This document shows, piece after piece, positions 12,553 through 19,263 of a stretch of 19,895 nucleotides of DNA (within the stretch, counting starts at the first letter, position 1; every line of letters begins with the position of its first letter). The notes beneath the pieces are model-generated. The model did not search any database. It was given only the letters and a program-made list of their open reading frames with translations, and had not been told where the DNA came from. The translations under genes and the position numbers were made by a program. Origin of the DNA: Candidatus Jorgensenbacteria bacterium (GTDB lineage Bacteria; Patescibacteriota; Minisyncoccia; UBA6257; GWB1-50-10); NCBI GenBank assembly GCA_016234345.1, contig JACRFG010000013.1, positions 1-19,895 on the forward strand. The letters run 5' to 3'.

Positions 12553-12583
12553 TGCCGAAAAAGCCTCAATTTTAGAGGCTTTT
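12553..12583 (-). terminator. Terminator of rnj
   Basis: Nine-base-pair stem AAAAGCCTC/GAGGCTTTT (12583-12575 with 12567-12559) with a 7-nt loop and a TTTTT run at its minus-strand end. Confidence 0.88.
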
Positions 12584-12605
12584 CGAGAAATAACAATAGT
12601 GAAAT

Positions 12606-14345
12606 TTACACTTCAATAATAACCGGTAATATCATTGGACGGCGCTTGGTTTTATTGAAAACATACTGACCGATTTGATCGCGGATCAGAGTTTTTACGT
12701 AATCAGCGTCGAGTTCCTGATAATGCGGGATGCGGCCGACAATACCGCGGATTTTTCTACGTATTTCCTCAAGAATTTCTTGGTTGTCTTTGAGGTAGAT
12801 AAATCCGCGCGAGATAATATCGGGGTTTTTCAAGATCCGACCGTTTTGACGACCAAGAGTAGCAATGATTACAATCATTCCTTCTTGAGCTAAGGCCCGG
12901 CGATCGCGGAGAACCACTTCTCCGACATCGCCAACGCCTAAGCCGTCTACCATGACGTAGTACGATGGCACTTCCTGATTTGTTAGGTGGATTGATTGTT
13001 TCTTAAGTTCAACTACCCGGCCATTATCAGTCAAGATTGTTTCTTCCGGTTTTAGGCCGATCGCTTCTTGGGCCAGCTTCGCATTACGCCATCTCATGAA
13101 GTAGTATCCGTGGATAGGCAGGAAAAATCTTGGTTTCACGAGTTTTATCACTGTTTTCAACTCTTCTTGTGGCGCGTGGCCGGAGGAGTGGATGTCGAGC
13201 ATCTTGTAGTGGTAGATTATAGCTCCCTGGCGGGCCAGGTTGTCTTTTAAGTTTTGAACACTCCGTTCGTTTCCGGGAACGATTGATGAGGAAAGGACGA
13301 TGGTATCTCCTGATTTGACTTGGATATGCCTGTGTTCGCCGTTTGCGATGCGCATCAAGCTGGCTTTCGGTTCGCCTTGTGCGCCAGTGCAAAGAATAAG
13401 AATTTTTTCGTCAGGATATTTTTTTATTTCTTCAAGAGGTATGATGGTATTTTTTTCAACCTTGAGATATCCCAGTCGTTGCGCGATTTCCACATTACTT
13501 TTCATAGAAAGTCCGCTTATCGCAACGTGGCGGTTAAGTTTGGCGGCGATTTTAATAATTTCGCCTAATCGATCCAGAAGGGAAGCAAAAGTGCCGACTA
13601 GAAGCCTGCCTTTGGCGGCTTTGAATATTTTTTCGAGCTCCGCTTCCACAATTCTTTCCGATAAGGCATAACCGGGCATTTCGGAGCCGGTTGAATCAAG
13701 CATGAGCGTATGGACTCCTTGTTCGCCGACCCACTTCCACGTATCCAATCCGCGAGGTTTTCCATCGTTATCGTAATCGAATTTAAACTCACCGGGGTGG
13801 ACAACGTTGCCTACGGGCGTGTGAATGATCATGCCGACGCCTTCGGGAATGTTGTGGACAACATCAAAAAAAGTTACCGAAAAATGTTCGCCGAGTCGTA
13901 TCGTATCTCCGCCTTTTATGGCTTCGAATACTGGCTTGGCTGAGTTAGGAAAATCTTCTTGTCGTTTCAATACAATTTCTTTGGTTAGTTTGGTGGCGTA
14001 GATTAGGGGATTACCTATTCTATCCAGCACGTAAGGAAGAGCGCCGATATGATCATAGTGGCCATGAGTGATGATTATTCCTTTTATGTTCTCTTTTTTT
14101 GATTCGAGATATGTGGTGTTCGGAATAATGTAGTCGATACCGGGAGTTTCTTCCTCGGGGAATTGTAATCCGACGTCGATGATAATGATTTCATCGCGGT
14201 ACTCGAAAAACATCATGTTGCGGCCAATTTCTTCGAGACCGCCTAAAGCAACAAAACGTACCGCATCCTTATCTTTTTCAGCTGAAGGTTTTGCGATTGA
14301 ACGAGCCGTTGTTCGGTTTGATCGACGTGGTTTTTGAACTATCAT
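12606..14345 (-). CDS. rnj: Ribonuclease J (metallo-beta-lactamase/beta-CASP)
   Basis: 5'-3' exo- and endoribonuclease for mRNA turnover and rRNA maturation. The 579 residues include a basic N-terminal extension (about 1-27), then FVALGGLEEIGRNMMFFEY, the zinc motif HGHYDH (94-99), H164, a GEFKFD block (185-190), the beta-CASP region with DSTGSEMPG (217-225), SGLSMKSNVEIAQRLGYL and LCTGAQGEPKASLMRIANGEH (319-338), HSSGHAP (386-392), and a C-terminal domain with RRKIRGIVGR. Two departures from what I remember: the Asp of GDFK is Glu (E186), and the HGEYRHL block is HGYYFMR (412-418). The remaining metal ligands look intact. The start gives the longest frame with ATG; a TATATA overlaps it and there is no Shine-Dalgarno, so a start nearer the conserved core is possible. 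Confidence 0.95.
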   Translation of the reverse strand: MIVQKPRRSNRTTARSIAKPSAEKDKDAVRFVALGGLEEIGRNMMFFEYRDEIIIIDVGLQFPEEETPGIDYIIPNTTYLESKKENIKGIIITHGHYDHIGALPYVLDRIGNPLIYATKLTKEIVLKRQEDFPNSAKPVFEAIKGGDTIRLGEHFSVTFFDVVHNIPEGVGMIIHTPVGNVVHPGEFKFDYDNDGKPRGLDTWKWVGEQGVHTLMLDSTGSEMPGYALSERIVEAELEKIFKAAKGRLLVGTFASLLDRLGEIIKIAAKLNRHVAISGLSMKSNVEIAQRLGYLKVEKNTIIPLEEIKKYPDEKILILCTGAQGEPKASLMRIANGEHRHIQVKSGDTIVLSSSIVPGNERSVQNLKDNLARQGAIIYHYKMLDIHSSGHAPQEELKTVIKLVKPRFFLPIHGYYFMRWRNAKLAQEAIGLKPEETILTDNGRVVELKKQSIHLTNQEVPSYYVMVDGLGVGDVGEVVLRDRRALAQEGMIVIIATLGRQNGRILKNPDIISRGFIYLKDNQEILEEIRRKIRGIVGRIPHYQELDADYVKTLIRDQIGQYVFNKTKRRPMILPVIIEV

Positions 14346-14393
14346 ATATAAACTTATTTCCAGTTGCAGCGGCTAATTTCTAAATAAACTTGT

Positions 14394-14424
14394 CAGGCGC
14401 CGTGTTTTAGTCTGGCGCCGTCTG
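14394..14424 (-). other. GGCGCC hairpin/direct repeat between cutA and rnj
   Basis: GGCGCC occurs at 14396-14401 and 14414-14419, able to pair with each other across 12 nt; GGCGCCGT is also repeated directly (14396-14403, 14414-14421). It lies about 65 nt after cutA and could be its terminator, but the T-run (GTTTTT) follows on the plus strand, not the minus. The rest of the 140-nt gap shows only A/T-rich DNA. Confidence 0.4.
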
Positions 14425-14486
14425 TTTTTATGATTAGCAGCTTACGATTTGGAACAATTATTAATTATTTTCGACTTAAATTTTTA

Positions 14487-14813
14487 TTATTTTGTGAGCT
14501 CTTTTTTCATCCATCGAATATATGCCGGATTCACATCATTCAAACCGATAGAACCAGTAAACGGTAGAGCATCGCTGTGTATATTTTTAACCAACATCTC
14601 GATTCTTTTTACGTAAGGCGGCATGGTTTCAAGTATGAGGATGCAGCCTTTAGTTTTTTCTATTCTATTTTTGCGTGGCGGCCAAAAATAGTAAGCAGCC
14701 AATCTCGGCACCATATCGAAACAAGAAGCAAGGCGTGCTCTAAGAATCAGTTTACCTATTTTAGTTGCTTCTTGTTCGGTATTGCAGTTAACGAGCATCC
14801 AGATAATTTTCAT
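14487..14813 (-). CDS. cutA: CutA1-family divalent cation tolerance protein
   Basis: A 108-residue protein of the CutA family, small trimeric alpha/beta proteins often linked to copper tolerance, though the cellular role is not settled. The layout matches end to end: NCNTEQEATKIGKLILRARLASCFDMVP (nucleus of the first helix and the L.A.C..mVP signature), YYFWPPRKNRIEKTKGCILILET (Y.W.g.i strand pair), a KRIEMLVKNIHS helix, ALPFTGSIGLNDVNPAYIRWM (the P....L...N..Y..W ending). The HPYevP turn is HSDALP here. Length is typical. No Shine-Dalgarno is visible before ATG 14813. It lies 50 nt after the tRNA-Leu gene with no terminator between, so some read-through is possible. Confidence 0.88.
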   Translation of the reverse strand: MKIIWMLVNCNTEQEATKIGKLILRARLASCFDMVPRLAAYYFWPPRKNRIEKTKGCILILETMPPYVKRIEMLVKNIHSDALPFTGSIGLNDVNPAYIRWMKKELTK

Positions 14814-14863
14814 AAAGAGCAGAATTGATTAATACTAACGCAAACCGAGATTCATGAAACATG

Positions 14864-14945
14864 TGGGCAGGGAGGGATTTGAACCCTCAAGCCTTTCGGC
14901 ATACGGCTCTGAACCGTACGTGTCTGCCAATTTCACCACCTGCCC
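14864..14945 (-). tRNA. tRNA-Leu (anticodon CAG)
   Basis: Full cloverleaf on the minus strand: acceptor GGGCAGG/CCTGCCC, D-arm in TGGTGAAATTGGCAGACAC, anticodon stem TACGG/CCGTA with loop TTCAGAG (anticodon CAG, reads CUG), long variable arm TGCCGAAAGGCTTG as expected for class II tRNA-Leu, and T-arm GAGGG-TTCAAAT-CCCTC. The discriminator is A (14864). CCA is not encoded, so a CCA-adding enzyme is needed. A strong promoter lies about 170 nt upstream. Confidence 0.97.
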
Positions 14946-15115
14946 GATATATTTTGTGAAGTATGGATTATTTTTATGCAATCTTTATAAGCCTTTGGGG
15001 ATAGAGAGGAACTATCCGATGTTTTATATAAGATAAGCCACAAGCTCTATGTTTGGTAGCAAATAGTAATTAGGATAGGCGTTAGGCTTTCCCGGAGAGA
15101 TTTAATAGTGATTAC

Positions 15116-15144
15116 AGTGTAACGCCTGATCCTGTAATTGTCAA
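15116..15144 (-). promoter_or_regulatory. Promoter reading toward tRNA-Leu
   Basis: -35 TTGACA (15144-15139), 17-nt spacer, -10 TACACT (15121-15116) on the minus strand, the same two hexamers and spacing as the first orphan RNA promoter. Predicted start near 15109, leaving a leader of about 165 nt before tRNA-Leu. The leader has a GGATAG/CTATCC hairpin and no clear ORF. The -35 sits 7 nt after the upstream gene's stop. Confidence 0.82.
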
Positions 15145-15151
15145 GTAGTCC

Positions 15152-16777
15152 TTACTCGATAGTTCTTGCTTGTTCTATATACCATTCAGCCACATTTTCG
15201 AATCGGTCAGACGGGTTGATGATTTTAGTACTAGAACTCCAACCATTTAGACGGTCTGTGTGTATATAAAAATATGGCAATGAAAAAAGAAAAACAGCCG
15301 GATAATCTTCCCGGATGAGCGAAGTAAGCTTGGCTAGATCGTTTGTGCGTTCATCGAAGCTGCCGTCTTTTTGTCGTATCGATTCAATTAGTTTATCGGC
15401 TTCGGTGTTTTGGTAAAGAGAGAGATTGAGGCCCGGATAGAAGCGCTGAGAAGAATGCCAAAAAGGAAAGAGATCGTCGGGATGTTCAAGAACGTTACCG
15501 AAGAGGAGGGCATCGTAGCCCCGGGGTTTTATAACGTCGTTTATAAGATGTTCCGAATCGACAACGCGGATTTCTGCTTGATCAACGCCGATTGATCGCC
15601 AAGACGAAACAACACGTTCGGCGATTTGTTTGAGAAAATCAATATTAGGTACCACCAAATTAAGTTCTAGATTCGTGTCTTTGTTGCGTTTTTTCCAATC
15701 CTCGATAAGTTTTTTCGCTTCGGAAGGATTAAATAATGAATCGTTGTTTGATGTGTTGTTGGGTTCATGGTAGTAGAGTGATTTTTTTTCTATAGGCAGA
15801 GCCTCTCCTTGAAGTGCGTCGCTCGCAATTGTTTTTGTGTCGATTGCTTCAGTTAAAGCTTTGCGTATTTCCTTAATTTTTAGTTTGGAATTGCTTAGAG
15901 GATTTAAGAAAAGCGCGTAGTAACGGGGCATTGGCAATCTATTTAGATTAAGGTAACTTGCTGTTTTAAGTGATGACATGATCGGCGTCATACTGCCGAA
16001 ACCATCAACTCGTCGGAAACGGAGTGCGTCAATAATTTCGTCGTGAGTGTTGTAAAATTCGAATACAAAATTTTTAATAAACGGTTTCGATCCGTGATAT
16101 CGTTCATTGACCACAAGACGATAGTTGGTTATGAAGCCATCTTTTCGTTTAGAGAAGCTTTTGAAACGGTATGGGCCGCTGCCAACTGGTTCTAAATTGT
16201 AGGTTGATAATTTTAGATTGGCGGTTGGTATGGCACCAAAAATATGTCTAGGTATTACAGGTAATTTAGCGATCGTTTCGTTAAAAAATGCATATGGTGT
16301 GGGTAGCGTCAGTTTTAATTGGAGATCGCTTATCCTTTCGGTTACAACGCCATGCCAAGGACGACTGAATGTAGATCGAGCATCTGGATTTTGGATTGTT
16401 TTTATAGTAAAAATAACGTCGTCACTCGTAAGTGTTTCGCCGTCGTCCCAAAATAAATCTTCTTTCAGTTTTAAAACATAGGTTCGGTCATCAGATTCTA
16501 TACGCGAATCGTTTATGAGCGAATCGAGATTGCTGTATATAATGCGGCTTATGTCTTGATCTGCGGGGTTTGAAGAGATTATCGGATTTATGGCTATGGG
16601 TTGGCCTATTAAAGCCTCAACATAAGAACCACCGGCGACCGGAATAAATACACTTCGTTCACGAACATTTATGGCAAGCCAGGCAACAGAACTTGCCGCG
16701 AATACAACAAGAGCAATAACAACGAAGCGGTGCTCAGTATTGGTGAGCGATGTCCAAAGCTTTTTCAGGCGATGCAT
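15152..16777 (-). CDS. Peptide/nickel ABC-type substrate-binding protein (SBP family 5)
   Basis: Extracytoplasmic binding protein of the OppA/DppA type (PF00496-like). The 541-residue product has one N-terminal membrane helix (about 18-37, RFVVIALVVFAASSVAWLAI) and no lipobox Cys, so it is probably anchored by an uncleaved helix. The fold shows the family landmarks: GGSYVEALIGQPIAINPI (50-67), YSNLDSLI, YVLKLKEDLFWDDGETLTSDDVIFT, PWHGV, LKLTLPTPYAFF, GSGPYRF, KIKEIRKALTEAID, and DALLFGNVLEHPDDLFPFWHSS near the C-terminus. No permease or ATPase genes lie next to it, so the partner is elsewhere or the protein has another role. It is the last gene of a run gpmI - membrane protein - secG - this gene, 33 nt after secG. 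No Shine-Dalgarno is visible. Confidence 0.92.
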   Translation of the reverse strand: MHRLKKLWTSLTNTEHRFVVIALVVFAASSVAWLAINVRERSVFIPVAGGSYVEALIGQPIAINPIISSNPADQDISRIIYSNLDSLINDSRIESDDRTYVLKLKEDLFWDDGETLTSDDVIFTIKTIQNPDARSTFSRPWHGVVTERISDLQLKLTLPTPYAFFNETIAKLPVIPRHIFGAIPTANLKLSTYNLEPVGSGPYRFKSFSKRKDGFITNYRLVVNERYHGSKPFIKNFVFEFYNTHDEIIDALRFRRVDGFGSMTPIMSSLKTASYLNLNRLPMPRYYALFLNPLSNSKLKIKEIRKALTEAIDTKTIASDALQGEALPIEKKSLYYHEPNNTSNNDSLFNPSEAKKLIEDWKKRNKDTNLELNLVVPNIDFLKQIAERVVSSWRSIGVDQAEIRVVDSEHLINDVIKPRGYDALLFGNVLEHPDDLFPFWHSSQRFYPGLNLSLYQNTEADKLIESIRQKDGSFDERTNDLAKLTSLIREDYPAVFLFSLPYFYIHTDRLNGWSSSTKIINPSDRFENVAEWYIEQARTIE

Positions 16778-16810
16778 ATATACCGACGGAGTTAAAATCT
16801 CGATAAACTT

Positions 16811-17029
16811 CTATTGACTAAGAAGGTTCCAAATAGCCAAACCAGCAAAGATTATCCCCGAAACGATCGTGGCCCAGAATATTGTTTTTTCGAGACCTCG
16901 GCGAGTTTGATAGGGCGTGCCACCAGCACCACCCAGAACGTTGGAAAGACCGGAAGAACGCTCTTGAATAAGAATTAGGGTAATAAGGACGGCTGATATG
17001 ATAATTTGAGCAATGCCCAATATTGACAT
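16811..17029 (-). CDS. secG: Preprotein translocase subunit SecG
   Basis: Small membrane subunit of the SecYEG channel. The 72 residues show two membrane helices (about 4-22 and 50-69) around the family-specific loop LILIQERSSGLSNVLGGAGG, then TPYQTRRGLEKTIFWATI. Length matches bacterial SecG. It lies 14 nt after the membrane-protein gene and 33 nt before the peptide-binding protein gene on the same strand, in a likely operon whose last member is itself anchored in or exported through the membrane. No good Shine-Dalgarno before ATG 17029; translation may be coupled. Confidence 0.95.
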   Translation of the reverse strand: MSILGIAQIIISAVLITLILIQERSSGLSNVLGGAGGTPYQTRRGLEKTIFWATIVSGIIFAGLAIWNLLSQ

Positions 17030-17043
17030 AGTTTTTTGTTATT

Positions 17044-17409
17044 TTATTTCCGAAAGAGAGAGCGCGCTCCAAAACTCATGAGAGTGTTCGCTAAACCGAT
17101 GATAAGAGTTCCCCAGAAGAGGGCAGGGTATCCCTGAATGGTAAGTGGTTCGCTCCACATGTCAAGAAGGAAAAGAGTGAGAGCGTTTATGACAATTATA
17201 AAAATACCAAATGTTATGACAATAAGAGGACCCAAGAAAAGTTTGATTAATGGTTTTATAAAGGTGTTGATGACGGTTAAGACAACGGCAGTTATGACGA
17301 GTTCAATAAAATTACCAGCGAATGTGAAGTTAGGCACAAAATATGCTGCGGCGAGAATAGCAATTATATTAGAGCATGCTCGGAATATAAGCCCCCCTAT
17401 GAACTTCAT
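17044..17409 (-). CDS. Four-helix membrane protein, PF04020 'phage holin family 4' type
   Basis: A 121-residue protein with four hydrophobic segments (about 9-27, 33-52, 57-79, 91-112). The pattern AAAYFVPNFTFAGNFIELVITAVVLTVINTFIKPLIKLFLGPLIVITFG...NALTLFLLDMW fits the PF04020 family, named after a mycobacteriophage holin but widespread on bacterial chromosomes. There are no phage genes around, so lysis is not implied; function is unknown. It sits 49 nt after gpmI and 14 nt before secG on the same strand, so it is probably co-transcribed with them. No clear Shine-Dalgarno. Confidence 0.88.
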   Translation of the reverse strand: MKFIGGLIFRACSNIIAILAAAYFVPNFTFAGNFIELVITAVVLTVINTFIKPLIKLFLGPLIVITFGIFIIVINALTLFLLDMWSEPLTIQGYPALFWGTLIIGLANTLMSFGARSLFRK

Positions 17410-17458
17410 TGTTTATATTTTCTCATGTTTTTGGCCTTTGAGTCGAGTGTGTTGTGGT

Positions 17459-19012
17459 TTAGTGATAAAGCAGTTGATCGAGCAAGCTTTGGCCAGTCAT
17501 TTCCGGTGGTTTGGGTATATGCATAAGTTCGAGAATGGTTGGCGCAACGTCTGAAAGGAGCCCTACGTTTTCCAGGGTTGATATGGGTTTTCCGGGTTCT
17601 TTTCTTTGAAGTTCTTTTGCGACAATGTAGATGGGTACGGGATTGGTGTTGTGCTTTGTTTCGGTTTTACCGCTCATGGGACCCATTAGAACCTCAGCAT
17701 TTCCATGGTCGGCGGTTATAACAAGTACGTGCCCGTAGGCAATAATAGCTCTTGATAGACGTTCAAGAGTTCGGTCAACGGCCCGAACAGCTTTTACTGT
17801 AGCTTCAAAATTTCCAGTATGAGCCACAACGTCTGGGTTGGCGTAGTTGGCTAAGATAAAATCAAAACTTCCTTCGTTCAAAGCGATAAGAATACGGTCG
17901 GTTATTTCTTCGGCGCGCATTTCCGGTTTTTCGTCTTGATGTACCACGTTCCATGACGGAATAAGCACTCGGTATTCATTAGGGAAGGGATCTTCGCGGA
18001 GTCCATTAAAGAAATAGGTTACGTGGGCATATTTGTCAGTTTCAGCTATACGAAGTTGGTTCTTTTTATTATCTGATAGTATTTTGCCGAGAGGATTATT
18101 AATCGTTTCTCTAAAGAATGCCACTTTAGCGCTTGAAGATTCTTGATAACTGGTCATGGTTGTAACAGCTAGATTTTTAATCGGCAAAATATCAAATCTA
18201 TTGAAAGACGTGTTAAGGAATGGTTCGGTGATTTGTCGCATACTGTCTTCTCGAAAGTTAAAGAATATAACCGCGTCGTCGTTTTTGATTGGATATGGGC
18301 CGTTTGTTGCTGTTGGTATTACGAATTCATCGCTCAAATTTTTAGCGTAAGCTTTTTCGAGTACTGCCTCCACCGGTTCGATTTTTTGATCGGGTTTAGT
18401 AAGTATTCGGAAAACCTGCTCGGTTCGGTCCCAATGTCCATCTCGATCCATGGCATAATGGCGGCCGCTTATGCTCGCGATAACAACTCCATCGTGTGTA
18501 GCAATTATTTTAGAAAGTTCTTTAATCATAGGGAGCGCTGATCGTGGGGGGCCGTCGCGACCATCGGTGAAAAGATGAAGATAGAATTGTTTGGCTTTTT
18601 CGCGGTGAGCCATCTCAATAAGAGCAAGCAAATGTTTAAAAGACGCGTGTACGTTGCCTTGCGTAAGAAGTCCGATCGCATGAACCGAACCGTTCGTGGC
18701 GCGCGCATGTGTAAAAGCAGCGCCAAGAGCTTCGTTTTTAAAAAACGATCCATCGTCAATAGATAACGATATTTTAGGAAAGTGTTGATAGAGAATTTTA
18801 CCTGCGCCGATGGTTAGATGTCCGACTTCGCTGTTACCCTCTTCGTCCCACGGCAAACCAGCTGCAATTCCTGAAGCTTGGAGTGCACCAGCAGGAAAGT
18901 ATTTTTCTATTGTTTCTATTGTTCCTGGTTTAGCGACGTGGATAGGATTGGTTTCGTCATGTCTTCCTAATCCCCATCCGTCGAGTATGGCCAGAACTAG
19001 CGTTTGTTTCAT
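17459..19012 (-). CDS. gpmI: 2,3-bisphosphoglycerate-independent phosphoglycerate mutase
   Basis: Interconverts 3- and 2-phosphoglycerate in lower glycolysis. The 517 residues match the alkaline-phosphatase-superfamily enzyme: LAILDGWGLG with metal ligand D11, GNSEVGH with catalytic Ser61, the phosphotransferase domain with HLFTDGRDGPP and SGRHYAMDRDGHWDR, NFREDSMRQI, and the C-terminal metal sites PDVVAHTGN and ITADHGNAE. Length is typical and all landmark residues are present. The start at ATG 19012 matches the family N-terminus. TAGAAT lies 6 nt before it and there is no Shine-Dalgarno, so the mRNA may be leaderless. It is first in the run to secG and the peptide-binding gene, and divergent from rny. 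Confidence 0.97.
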   Translation of the reverse strand: MKQTLVLAILDGWGLGRHDETNPIHVAKPGTIETIEKYFPAGALQASGIAAGLPWDEEGNSEVGHLTIGAGKILYQHFPKISLSIDDGSFFKNEALGAAFTHARATNGSVHAIGLLTQGNVHASFKHLLALIEMAHREKAKQFYLHLFTDGRDGPPRSALPMIKELSKIIATHDGVVIASISGRHYAMDRDGHWDRTEQVFRILTKPDQKIEPVEAVLEKAYAKNLSDEFVIPTATNGPYPIKNDDAVIFFNFREDSMRQITEPFLNTSFNRFDILPIKNLAVTTMTSYQESSSAKVAFFRETINNPLGKILSDNKKNQLRIAETDKYAHVTYFFNGLREDPFPNEYRVLIPSWNVVHQDEKPEMRAEEITDRILIALNEGSFDFILANYANPDVVAHTGNFEATVKAVRAVDRTLERLSRAIIAYGHVLVITADHGNAEVLMGPMSGKTETKHNTNPVPIYIVAKELQRKEPGKPISTLENVGLLSDVAPTILELMHIPKPPEMTGQSLLDQLLYH

Positions 19013-19018
19013 GTTTTT

Positions 19019-19024
19019 ATTCTA
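19019..19024 (-). promoter_or_regulatory. -10-like TAGAAT before gpmI
   Basis: TAGAAT on the minus strand ends 6 nt before ATG 19012, placing a start site at or next to the first codon. The -35 is unclear. Confidence 0.35.
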
Positions 19025-19052
19025 GCGCACCTTAGTCAAAGCTGGCAGTGTT

Positions 19053-19081
19053 TTGACAGGTAATCCAGGGAGATATATAAT
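19053..19081 (+). promoter_or_regulatory. Consensus promoter of rny
   Basis: TTGACA (19053-19058), 17-nt spacer, TATAAT (19076-19081), both exact. Predicted start near 19088, about 175 nt before the rny ATG. Confidence 0.92.
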
Positions 19082-19087
19082 TTTTAT

Positions 19088-19263
19088 GTAAAACGTCGAC
19101 AAACCCTCTTTAAACAGAAAGTTTAGTTTGTCCGTGCTCAATATCACTATCGGTATTATGACACAATATACAAACGTGCTAGCCACGTTTATCAACCGTA
19201 TTAAAGAGAACGGTAAGGCCTTTCTGGGGGGGATGAATAAATTTAAACGGTCATATTTATACC
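19088..19263 (+). promoter_or_regulatory. Structured 5' leader of rny
   Basis: About 175 nt with at least two hairpins: GACAAAC (19098-19104) with GTTTGTC (19126-19132), containing an inner TAAAC/GTTTA stem with loop AGAAA; and AAACGTG (19172-19178) with CACGTTT (19184-19190), loop CTAGC. Neither is followed by a T-run, so they are not terminators. Long structured leaders serve autoregulation in some RNase genes (rne); the same here is inference. Confidence 0.5.

Noticed and set aside
14854..15036. 60-residue plus-strand ORF starting MKHVGREGFEPSS
   Set aside because: This is the well-known false protein read antisense across a tRNA gene (tRNA-Leu here).
17044..17409. Prophage holin
   Set aside because: The family name is historical; there are no endolysin, capsid or integrase genes around, and the gene sits between gpmI and secG.
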